The translations under genes and the position numbers were made by a program. A DNA stretch of 64,000 nt from Marsupella aquatica (lineage: Eukaryota > Marchantiophyta). Where the stretch lies: the NCBI GenBank assembly GCA_973895155.1, contig OZ316898.1:11346001-11410000 (forward strand). Direction: 5' to 3'. Shown here in pieces: positions 25,024 to 35,796 of the stretch (within the stretch, counting starts at the first letter, position 1; each line of letters starts with the position of its first letter). The notes beneath the pieces were generated by a model. That model made no database searches, was not told where the DNA came from, and saw nothing but the letters and a program-made list of their open reading frames with translations.

Positions 25024-26330
25024 TAACAGGTGATCGATCAAGCTTCAGATGAGTAAGCAAGTTTAAGACGTGGCACACTCCAGAGGATCTTCGACTTGTG
25101 AAGAATGCTGTTCTCAATTGAGTGATGACGATTTGCGAATTTCGACAACGTGAAGGATTGGGGGCTCAGAACGCCTCTTCTCTTGTCTTCAAGAACTAAA
25201 TTTCCAGGTACGTCTAGTGAGCATAGGTTTTTTCTCAGTAGAGGTGGTATGGACCTCTTTATCCGCATTGAAGTACCGATGTTATATTTCTAGATGGCCA
25301 CAACGAACAAGGACACTGAGTGGACGGCTGGGCAGTAGATTGATCCTTCTGTCAATTCCACTTTCTGCTGCTATGTTTTCCCGTGTGTAACATACTAACA
25401 GTTCTTCTTTCCTCGGAAAATGTTTAGCAGGGTCAGGATTGGAGCGTTCTCCACGATTTGGGGTGAGAGTAGGCCCAAGGGCCTCCAGCCATCAGCTCCA
25501 AGAATTCTGGGATCAAATGGTCAGTTCCAGTCAATTTTGTGTTAGGGGACATGAAGATAGGTACAGTAGAAGTGCTCGCCATCCGAAATGTCCACGGATC
25601 TTTCAAGTGATAGGGACTCAGTGGTGGCATCTTTACCAGTGAGGTCTTCACTTCCTTATATATTCATTCTGAGATCTGTTCAATCTTTGTGGCAAAACAA
25701 AATTTGAAGTTCCCCTATGTCAGCTGTGCCAAATGTAATCGTTGCGGTTTTATTGCTAAACGAAGTCATCCAGAACGTACTAACCTCGTTTGAACCCTAT
25801 GAAAGGTGGCTCTTCGCCCCATCAAATTTCTCTCTCAGCTTGGTAGCGATTACTCCAGCTTACGTCAATGCCCGATAAGAACTTACAAACCGAACTGATC
25901 ATATAGATGGCTCCTCCTTCAAAACCATCATGGCCGGAGTGCTTTGTGGACGGTGACAAACCACACTCTCTAATGGAGTTCAGATTTTTGCTCATAACGG
26001 GATGGGTTGGGTTAGAGTGTCCAAAATAGGCAGTTCCATGGTCCGAATAGGCAAGGCACAATCTTGTACTTTTAACAAAGAAACATCAACAACTAAAGCG
26101 AAATCGAGAATCAGGGTACTCATAGCAATGTCGTCGTAAGTCAGGGTAGGTTTATGTTATTTGGGATTCAAAGTTCTTCTATGGGGGATGAGAATGGCGA
26201 TATTTCATTTAAGGGAGTTGGTGCAATTTGGCAGACTATCACCAGCACAACGAGAGTGCTGAAAATGTGTTACATGTAACCTTTTCCTTGTGGCAATCAT
26301 ATGTTTTCAGTTGCCTTCATGGTCATACTC
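25024..26330. other. PWP2 3' flank and spacer
   Basis: No recognised gene. A minus-strand frame at 26061-25822 is open for 79 residues but matches no family I know. Confidence 0.35.
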
Positions 26331-26339
26331 GTCGTTGTA

Positions 26340-26440
26340 TAATTTCTTCCCAACAGCCCCACTGGCAGTGTGCTACCTCAGCCCATTTGAGACGGTCCAC
26401 GGTCATTTTGTTTCTCGAGTCGGAGAGCCACGAGAAACGC
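26340..26440 (+). pseudogene. Possible Ty3-type integrase scrap
   Basis: Translation gives CYLSPFETVHGHFVSR, which resembles the SPFExVYG motif at the end of the Ty3/Gypsy integrase core. Nothing else of a pol gene is intact around it. It rests on one motif only. Confidence 0.35.
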
Positions 26441-28180
26441 TGTTCTTTACTTCTAATCTTTCCTTGGGTCTGGGAGCCACCTGAAATATCTATGACATCA
26501 TTGTCCTATGACTGTCCTCAAGTTGAGTCGAATACTTTGTACCCCATCTGCGAACTTTAACAAAAGTTCTAACGGAATTCCCGTCGAAGACGTAGGTCGA
26601 AGTGACTGAAAAATTAAGCCAGTGGAAGAGTATTAAGTCGACGGGCTTCGTTTCATACAAAATCGGGCAAAACTAAAGAATGAGGAATAATGTATATAAA
26701 AAAAAAACATTCGGCCGTGCAGCCGTGCAGCCTCGCATGTAGCTCTAGCTAGTACGTACGTGGTGAGGAAATCCGTCCTTGGGATCCCCGATTGCAAAAC
26801 GTGCGGGCTCATCTACAGAATGTGTTCTATGATCAGAAAACTGAATCTCGGATATCTCACTTCTGCAAGACTGAAGACTTGGAGTTGATGAATTAGAATT
26901 AGGAGGTCATTGATTACCGTAATATTTCCACTGTTAATGTTTGATCTCCAAGCCCACTTAAAAAAGGAGCTGGGTTCAGCATCTCATTTAGTTTTGCAGC
27001 ATAGTCAAGATCGATCAGATATACACAAAGCGACAAAATAGAACAACTCGCTTCTCAGCAAGAAACCATAGACCGAGAAAATTAAAATTTGGGTCTGTGA
27101 AGAATTTAGGCTCTTAGTAAGTTTGCGAAAATTACGCTTCCCCATAGTATGTGACACAGTTGCACTTGCGGAATTTCTTCTCCAGGTACGACCTCCACGA
27201 CCACATCGATCCTCGGTCAAGCAGCAAACAACTAATAGCAAAAGCTTAGACGACAACAATTTCCTTTGACGTGACTTTGGAATCCGCATGTGAGGTTCAT
27301 AGCCATACTGATAGTAGGTATTAATACCAAAAGTCGACGACTGTCATTCAGCAAGCAACGCACATTATGGATTCTCTGTAAGCATCAGAACGCAAATTAT
27401 AGAGTGAGACTAGCCATTCTGACCGTTGCATCGATTCCCGGTCTCGTTGGGCAAAATTCCAATGGAGACATGCGAAGAACATTCATCGCTAAGTCTGGAA
27501 GGACGACAGAGAGAAACTGTGATTAAAGTATGCGTCCTATATATTTGACCGTATTTTAGCCGATTGAACACCCATGCACCATCCTCAGTCCAGGTTAGTG
27601 TACAGTACAAGATACGGCGGAGCTGGCTTCGTCTCTTGTTTGGTCTAAATGGACAAGCTCAATCACGGGACCTAGCCTACACAGCGCCATCGGTTCCCGA
27701 GGTAGATCATATACGACTGTGTATAATGGGAGTTTGCCCAAGTTGTGGTTTGGATCTCGTCTGCTCGAACCTTGGGATGTCTCCTAATTAGTTATTTTGG
27801 ATCGGAATCAGTTGGTCGTTGAGTCGCCGCGGATTTCCAGCCAGGTTCAGCGACGCCAGATCCAGTGATCTACTTACCAGATCACCAGGCCACTAGGTGC
27901 TTGTCTTACAGCTGGAGCAAAAGTCAATCAGGACTGTAGGTCGGTAAGCGTACGGCGGGAGAGTTTTCTATTGTCTTTTCGAGAGAAGGTTCTGAAGTAG
28001 AGATCGACCCATTGAAGCGAATCACGACTCGGTTTGGCCAAACATTGATCCTTTCCAAATTGCCCAATGTCACCTAGAGTTTCACCATGGGAGGTGATTA
28101 TGCATGTGGCCCGGCAGAGTGGCATGGTCTGGTGAGGGTGACTGAGCTCTCGTGATCCTCATGACTTCTACGAAGTTGGC
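26441..28180. other. Spacer, nothing recognised
   Basis: No domain-bearing frame; short open frames on both strands overlap. Possibly decayed retrotransposon DNA linking the two small pol-like scraps on either side. Confidence 0.3.
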
Positions 28181-28185
28181 ATGAT

Positions 28186-28520
28186 GTGGTTCACTTAAAT
28201 AGTACGGGTCATGAAGTGGAAGAGCCAGGGGAAGAACTCACTTCACACTGTCATGACAGTCAGATCGATACCACCTCAAACCTTAATCTGACCATAGCCG
28301 ATATGGTATCCCGGATTGAACGGCTGAGCTTCAGATTCTCAAAAGGATCTCTTTACTTCTGGATTACACTATGACACTCATGCTGCTGCTGCATGATGCA
28401 CGAGAGTCAGGCCGTAACCTACTTTCGTGTACTTTGGTATGGATTGGTTTCTTGACATTCACACTAATAAGCTCAAGATTTACCAATTCAAGGCCGCGGC
28501 AAATTGACTGCGGCCACTCA
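28186..28520 (+). pseudogene. Possible Ty3-type protease/pol scrap
   Basis: A frame near 28,430-28,490 reads FGMDWFLDIHTNKLKIYQFK, like the GMDWL segment that follows the retropepsin of Ty3/Gypsy elements. It is broken by stops and no RT follows. Weak evidence. Confidence 0.3.
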
Positions 28521-28698
28521 AAGAGGTTGTGTCTCTTGGTTTAACTCGAATTCGATTCTGGTTCAAATGCGGATCGAGTGCTTTAAGAGATCGCTCGTGC
28601 CGGCGTTACAGAATATACTATCGTCGTAACTACCGCTAGCTAAAGCGAAGTTTACATATATAATCGAATCGCTGACATATGTAGGTACACCTACCGAG

Positions 28699-29130
28699 TT
28701 GGACGTTCACTCGGGCTATTCTGCTCCATCTGTTTACAGCAGCTCTCCGACAAAGGGAACATTCTTTCCGGGATCAGCAGAAACACTTGTCATTGCTTGC
28801 CTTGGTAAGAATGTTCTGATACTAATTCATTTGTCTCATCCTTCTTGCTCAAGAACACATAAACAACCGGCTTATTCCTACGATTCACAAGTTCAAACTG
28901 AATTGTCTCATCTCAGTAAACATGAACACAGATACTATGATTTAGATGTCGGAACTTGTAGTAAAAAAATGAGTATAAAACACTCAATTATGAGAGCCCT
29001 CAGGCGTCAGTTTTCTTCCTCCTCATTCTTAGGTTTCTTTTGTGGGAGTCTTCTTTTCCTCCTTGGCAAGCCCGCTTTGACACACATCGATGCATACATG
29101 GAACATTGTTGTAATGCTTTCACAGGCCAG
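28699..29130 (+). pseudogene. Possible relic of a second Trk/HKT-type transporter
   Basis: A 151-codon open frame ends with FFCGSLLFLLGKPALTHIDA followed by YMEHCCNAFTG. This has the pattern of the first membrane helix and start of the first pore loop in Trk/HKT transporters (GSLLhhhGxPxLxYIDAhFxxxSAxTxTG). A GTACCT donor-like site follows at about 29,129. No matching downstream exons are visible before the intact HKT gene 1 kb away. It may be a decayed tandem duplicate; alternatively the resemblance is chance. Confidence 0.3.
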
Positions 29131-29134
29131 GTAC

Positions 29135-29380
29135 CTCAGTTTCTGCGTTTTTAAGAGCTCGAACTTCTTTCTTTCTCGGGCTAATGCTTAGATTTCTCAA
29201 ATTTTTCTCTTATACATGCATAGTATAAATTGCCGTACAAGTTAATGGATATATGTGACACCTCAGTTTTTGCATATTAATGAGCTTGAATTGATTGCCT
29301 TTCTCTCTCGGGCAGAATGCTCAGATTTCTCGATTTTTCGCTCACATGCATATTTCAAACGGCCAGGCTACAAGTTTATA
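29135..29380. repeat. Imperfect ~125-bp tandem duplication
   Basis: CTCAGTTT(C/T)TGC...GAGCT(C/T)GAA followed by CTCGGGC(T/A)..ATGCT(T/C)AGATTTCTC occurs at about 29,135 and again at about 29,262, with similar spacing inside each copy. The copies have diverged considerably. Confidence 0.5.
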
Positions 29381-30213
29381 GAAAAATTGAGTTTCTTCCT
29401 AACAAGACGAAGAAGTCGAGTTCCCTGGACAACACTGTCATACACACAAGGATCATCGTCGACAAGGTAGCTGCATTGTCGATAATTGCCGGCCAGTCCT
29501 CTAGACTCCTAGTCCAGATCGAAGACAACTTCCTCAGACTACTTTGTTCATCCAGTACTCATGCATCTCACAGATTTGTACTGGCCACTTATCTCAGCTT
29601 TCCAAAGTCACCCTGCATGATTGGTTCCTTATTCTCTGTGGTCCAAATGTAAAAGCGAGCTTCATAGGTTGAGTCACCATATATTAAGTTAGCCAATTTG
29701 TGGGGGTTCGTTTTTCTAGCCCGGTTCACTCTCAATTGAGGGCTTCGATCCATCATGTTGCACTTTGATCGGGAATCGATTGGAAGGCTCTTCTTGAGTT
29801 CCATCTTGCTGGGGCATCAACCTCCTTGGTTATATATACTCGAGGTTATACTCCGGACCGAATGAATGTACCAGTACTGCAGGATGAACATGATCTTCAG
29901 GAGTACAGTTGTGATCAACTTAATTGGTGAAGCGATGATCTTTCAGTAGGGAACCAGTAGTGCCGGCACATAATGATTACATCTAGGTCGTGGATCCACT
30001 TCAGCAAGTAAATTGCGATCATGGAAGGAGGGCAGCTGCAGGTGGTTGCAGAAGCTATATATTGAAGCTTGCTAGGTAGCCTTTTCAAGCACCGCCTAAG
30101 ACTTAAGGGATACTGAGCCCAGATCCGAAGCTAAATAGCGTTCGAGGGCTAGTAGCCTAGGATCGATTCCAGAAGCCAAACGCCGAAAAACATTTGTAGG
30201 AGGGGCCTGTGAC
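29381..30213. other. HKT upstream region
   Basis: Presumed 5' flank of the HKT gene. Short open frames here carry no recognised domain. A TATATAT-like stretch lies near 30,055-30,061. Confidence 0.3.
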
Positions 30214-33200
30214 ATGACTGGGAGGTCTAATATTCATCGAGTAACAGAGCAGGCTGCTGCATCACGGGCACATCCCAGCTTGTACGACTCGGAATTTGGA
30301 AGACCAGTCAAAATGAGCTTAAATGGTCAGCACGATCGTGTAGACCTCACAATTTCCGAAGAACCCCATCCCAATTTGAGAGTATCTATCTTCTCGTTAC
30401 TGCAGAAAACTACATTGCAGTTGAAACCTGCAAGGAGCAACATAGAAGACTGGTATCTTCATTTTGAAATTCCCCAGCTAGTCAGGAAACGCCTGACATT
30501 TTACCGTCTCCACATCATGTACTTCCTGTCGATCTCAATCTTGGGTACCATAATCTTATACACGGCACACAGATCCGACGCAGGAGAGAGACGTTTCAGT
30601 CTTGTAGACTCAATATTCAACGTAGTTTCTGTCGCCACGGTGACAGGACTCTCGAGTGTGCGAGTGGCAGATCTTTCCCGATTCGATCAAGTACTTTTTC
30701 TAGTTTTGATGACTCTGGGCTCTCCAGCGTTTACTTCCCTCATACCACTTTGCGTCAGGCGATTCTATTTCTACAGACATTATCGAATGCATATGAAAGA
30801 GCACATGAAGCAGATCATCTCAAGCAACGCCCCATTCAAGTTGGAGACGCCGAGACGGAGCGTTACCTCCGCAAATTCAGGTGCACAGTTCTACTTTTCA
30901 GTCAGATACTCTTTGGCCGTTTGGCCAAGTTGTCAAGTTCATAGTACAATACTTACATGCCTACCCTTAATGAATTTTCCATGATCTATTTCGTTTTTAA
31001 CAGTCTTGTATTTAAAGTGAAAGCCGTGTCTACATTTGCAGTTATTCATTTCCAAGTATGAGCAGTACAGAAGCTGTGGCACGAGCATTAAATTTTAATG
31101 GAGATCCTATATCATGCATTCGCTGTCTTAAATCGCAGGTGTACATGAAGAGGATCAAACGGTCTCAAGGAATTGGGATGCAGCTTTGACTTTTGCGACA
31201 GCCCCCCAGTTTGCGAACAAGCCCCTCTTCATCACCTCTCCAGGACACTCAAAGGGTAATGATAGAAGAGAGACCCATCAACTTGCTCTAGATCTCACGG
31301 TGGATATTGTTCAAGCGTTCGACAGGCCCCAGTCGAGTTCAATCGATGCTCAGCTGGATGGAGATTCTGAGAATCATGTCCACTTGTCCAGACCACGTAA
31401 GCCCGGGCCAGAAACTTGGCCAGGTTCCCCTTGCAACAGTATGAGGACTATCGAACACAAGGGATTGGTGGTTCTTTCCTGGATGGTCCCAGTCTACATT
31501 GTCCTCACTCAATTGGCAGGGATTGGACTTAATCTGATTGCCTTAGCGTTCAGCCGATATTCATTAGAACTCCTCAAAGAAAGGAATCTGAATACCTTCT
31601 TTTTCTGCGTGTTGACCATCATGGCCGCCTTCAGTAATTCTGGACTTCCTGCCAATGACGATAACCTAGTTCCTTTTCAAAAGGAATACGTTCTCCTTAT
31701 CCTCTATACTTCCATTTCTCTCCTGGGAAACCTCCTCTACCCTGCCGTCCTACGGCTTATAATCTCGACCTTCCATTACCTTGCGAGCGAATCAAGGAAG
31801 CCTGTCTACAGTTACCTCCTTAATCATCCCAGGCGCTGTTTCACTCACCTGTTTCCACAAAAGCAAACCGTGTGGCTGGTTATTACGGTCATTGGTTTCA
31901 CAATGTTCCAGCTCGTTTTCTTCTGTGTGCTGGATTGGAATGAAGAAGCGTTGAAAGGTCTAAATCCCCTAGCCAAAGTCTTCGATGGGATTTACCAATC
32001 TGTGAGTGCGAGGAACGCTGGTGGAGACGTCGTTATTATCGACCAGCTTGCCCCGGGTATGCTGGTCCTTTACGTCTTCATGATGTAAGTTTTCGCTCTC
32101 GGAGTGAAAATCCTGAAGTTTTCCCTTTTGTATATTTCTAGACCAACGTACTGTACCCGTTCATCTTAGACTATATTGTACCCTAAACTTGGACAGAGTA
32201 GGTATTCTTTTTGTGATTATCCAGCCCTGATGTGAGTCTGGATCTATATGTTGGACATCTAAATATTCGGCAAATCTTGTTAAACTCTTCTCCCGATTGA
32301 AGATATGTACCCACAGGGTTGTTCCCATGTGTCAACTGATCTTGTGAAAGGTAGCTAAGTACCCTAATTGAAAGTAGTATTGAACATCCGTCCCGAATGT
32401 CCTGCAATTTGAGTCAGCTAGATATCCCCGGGTACAAGGATATAAGTCCCGTGAAAACTAAATCCCGACCAAATCATGCGTTTTAGTACATCCTTATTGG
32501 AATGAGCCTAGAGTTGCTTTTAATCTGCTGAGGGATTCTGACTAGTTTGGGGCTTCTGCATGGGCACGCAGGTTTATTTCTTCGTATCCAGTGGCCTTGC
32601 TACGGCAGAACTCGACGGTATACGAGCACACCGAAATGGGCATTTATGATAAGCGCTGGGAGGAGGAATTGACGGACAACAGCATCTTGTTTCAATCCCG
32701 GAAACTATTTGCTAAGGACTCTTGTGGCCTGTGTCTGGTTCTGTTCGTAATCTGCATCATCGAGAATGAGAATATCGACAGTGACCCTTTGAACTACTCC
32801 GTCTTCAACATTATTTTCGAGATTGTCAGGCAAGTTTAATTTGGTACTTACCACAAAATTGTCCTAACTAAGCTATTAAGGTTTCACTGAAGTTCTGGAG
32901 ACGAAACTTAAGGTTCTTGAAAAATCCCCAAGATAGTTTCTAACTGACTAGTGTTTATGTCTCCGTGCTTCAGTGCATACGGCGGTGTGGGAATGTCAGT
33001 GGGTTATAATTGCAGTCTTCGACTACCACGACCAAATCAACAGCTTCCTACTTGCGAGGATGTACCTTATAGCCTTTCTGGCAAGTGGAGTGCCTCCGGG
33101 AAAATGATATTGGCCATTGTGATGTTCATGGGCCGTCACAGAGGCCTGCCGCATGACATTGACTCTGCAATTAAACTCCCGTATTTCAACGAAACTCCTT

Positions 33201-33349
33201 CACCGAGTGGCAGTTGCACTCCAGGGAGGAGCATAAGTACAGCTTTTGCACCGTCACCCGTTGAGCCTAGTCCCCTTGACTGCGAATCCCTCGATCGAAA
33301 ATCTGAAAGCGGCCAACAACAATCACAACTTGGCTTCGAGAGAGGGTAA
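30214..33349 (+). CDS. HKT: HKT/Trk-type high-affinity K+/Na+ transporter, four exons
   Basis: Plasma-membrane Trk/HKT transporter mediating Na+ and/or K+ uptake. Exons 30214-30880, 31139-32084, 32572-32829 and 32974-33349 total 2,247 nt (748 aa) in consistent phase. The four pore-loop motifs are visible: VATVTGLSSV (loop A), AAFSNSGLPANDDN (loop B), SVSARNAGGDVV (loop C) and SAYGGVGMSVGY (loop D). Each has Gly at the selectivity position, i.e. a G-G-G-G filter, which in angiosperms marks K+-permeable class II HKTs, whereas class I has Ser first. The N-terminal ~95 residues and the C-terminal Ser/Pro-rich tail are longer than usual. The loop B-C linker has an extended hydrophilic loop (about residues 220-320). 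Intron 3 starts with GCAAGT, a GC-AG intron. The stop immediately follows GAGAGG/GTAAGT, so a further small exon is possible. Confidence 0.88.
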
Positions 33350-34650
33350 GTACAGTTATGTGTAGGATTCCTGAACATTCGATACATAGTACTGTTTAGT
33401 TCTGGGGCTATGTAATTAATAAGTCTATTTATCTACGCTGGATGTAGGAAACAGCGTACATGATTCCAAGGAAGAACAGCGCACATGACAAGTTCTAGAG
33501 ATTTAGGCTCGCATGTTACATTCATTGGAAACGTGATAAGTTCTTGGAATCAACGTACAACTTTTGCAATTTATAAGGCGTCGCAACAGCTGAACGCCTG
33601 TCTTAGTGAATGGATACCAATATCTTCAATCTGAACCCTCGTCTGAACCTTGTAGAGGATAACTGAGATGAATTAACGTGGCAAATTTCCTCACCTTTCC
33701 TATGATTAACGATGTGATTAGGACCTCCTCCATACCAGTCACTAGCCCTGGAGCTTAGAGATCCGTCGATTGTCAGTACCCAGATTCATCAATATGGGAT
33801 GGTAGTCAGATTCACCAAGGTACAGAGCCCTTGCTGTCTGGTCGATGAAAAGAGTAACCACTTCGGACCAAAGTAAAATGGAATCTTGTAGCCGGCTTCT
33901 TTTTTTCCCTCGAAAAAACCAATTGAATTTCATTCAAAAACTCAAAAAGCCGCATACAACGGGGGTGGCCCACAAAGGTGGTAAGGCGGTAAGCACCCGG
34001 GTGGACCGAAGGTCGTGGTACCCAAAGGACCGGTGTAGTAAGCTTCTGGGCTGGAGATCGATACTAATGTAATCTCATTCTCAAGTGGCTCCGTGTGGTT
34101 TCGTGCAGTGATGCAGTGGTAGAGAGCTAGCGTGGAGACGGATGGTTCAGTACTAGTGAAGGCATTGTAAGCCAGATGACTTACAGGCCAGCCACAGACG
34201 TCGCAAAGCACACTCCACGCTCCATGAGCACTCAATCAGCGGCGATCATACCATTCTTGGACCTCAAATTGCAAGACCATTCTGAGCGGGCACTCACAGA
34301 AGTGCAGAACTCTCCAAATCGCAGTGTGGTTTCACGAGAATTTATAGATCTACGAATGGTTGAAGCTACAACATACGGTCAACTACAGTACTCGTCCAGA
34401 TTGACTACAGTAGCTACATCAACTACAGTAGTCACGCACTGCACGGTTACCGCAAGTTGGGAGTACCGTGGTAGCCACTCAAACGTTATTTAGTTGTTCT
34501 TTGGAAGTTCAATCTGAGGCCTCCATTTTGTTGATCGACAAAACGGACGGACATGCACTGAAGAACGAAATCAAGTAAAATAGGATACGGTAGAATAATT
34601 GAGGATCATATTTATCATGCACCCCAATTAACTTGGGGTGATTGGTCCCT
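33350..34650. other. HKT 3' flank and spacer
   Basis: No gene recognised. CTACAGTAG-type short repeats occur at 34,380-34,435. Confidence 0.35.
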
Positions 34651-34651
34651 G

Positions 34652-34784
34652 GAAGTCATTTATGGCTGTCTTAGCCCGCGGCCTCCTGTTACTGACCAAA
34701 TTGCGCTCATAGATATCAAAGTCATTTATGGCTGTCTTAGCCCGCGGCCTCCTGTTACTGACCAAATTGCGCTCATAGATATCA
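34652..34784. repeat. 66-bp perfect tandem duplication
   Basis: AAGTCATTTATGGCTGTC begins at 34653 and again at 34719, and the two 66-bp units appear identical, so the duplication is recent. Noncoding. Confidence 0.9.
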
Positions 34785-35094
34785 ACAGGAATGGTAGCTC
34801 TCTATTATAGTTTAGAGAACCATCCATTACAAAACCTGGATCCACAGGTTTCACCATTTTTAGACTTTTTCTTGAAATTGTGGACCAAAGTCTCACCCTA
34901 GAGTAGATAAATGTAAAAAATTGAGAAGTATTATACACTTGTCCCTTTATATGGACAGCGGTGATTTAACAAACTATGGGTGGAGTGCTAGTCAGACCAC
35001 ATGTGTGCTGGGAGGAACATGCACGGCCCAGGTCCTCACTTCTTTCTTCCTACCTGTCACCCAAGAATAAGTATAGGGTCTTTTATTGGGTTTA

Positions 35095-35230
35095 GTGCAA
35101 TACTTTTAAACTTTTGTTGAAGAACATTAAGGTTATTTTTAATCCAATTTTGAGAATTATAAGAATCATAGGGTTTTTTAATCAAAATTTGGAATATTCC
35201 ATTAAGTTAGGGGTAAAAAAATTCCTAAGA
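35095..35230 (+). repeat. AT-rich MITE-like repeat, copy 1
   Basis: About 130 bp running from TTTTGTTGAAGAACATTAAG through AATTTTGAGAATTATAA to TTTGGAATATTCC and TAGGGGTAAAAAA. The same order of blocks occurs inverted at 37,735-37,865. No coding potential. Confidence 0.6.
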
Positions 35231-35267
35231 AAACTATATTGACTTAAGTTTTATGATGTTTATTCCC

Positions 35268-35400
35268 TCAAAACTTTGGGCGTGAGACCCGTGAGGTGCA
35301 CGGTTGGAACCCCCCTCTAGGTGCAGTACTTGGATTTTGCACTGTCTGAGTGTCTGCCCGAGTGTCTGACCCTGCCCCAAAGGGGTTTTGAGACAAGCCT
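35268..35400 (+). mobile_element. Possible SINE fragment
   Basis: A B-box-like GGTTGGAACCCCC at about 35,302 is followed by TGGATTTTGCACTGTCTGAG, which resembles the body of plant tRNA-derived SINEs. No A box is visible, so it would be 5'-truncated. Confidence 0.3.
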
Positions 35401-35796
35401 TTGACACTAAGGAAGAATGGGATGAATTTTTAAATTTTTGCGGGCAGCCGCCGGATGTGGACAAGCAGCTGACAGTCTAAATGTCACAATGACTTTTCAG
35501 AGACTCGTCTCAATTGCTGTATGTCTGGAGGAAGCACTATTATTGACGGTGTTGTCAACAGGTCTTGAAGTGTAAGGGGAGATGATTCCCTTGGGGTAGA
35601 TCTCTGCAGTATAAATAATTTTGGCTATTGTCCACAGGAACTTTGCCCTCATTTCAATAAGCTGGCATGCCATGCCATTGGATGGACACCCCAGAAGAAA
35701 GAGACAAATCTGAACCCAAAAATAAAAATGGTCATCAACTGATTGGATACTTGCAAAACGGCGCAAATCTGTTTGCGTTGCAGTCTTGCTTCAGCG

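Noticed and set aside
25822-26061. 79-codon minus-strand open frame
   Set aside because: Composition is protein-like, but there is no family, no splice partners and no start context, so it is not called.
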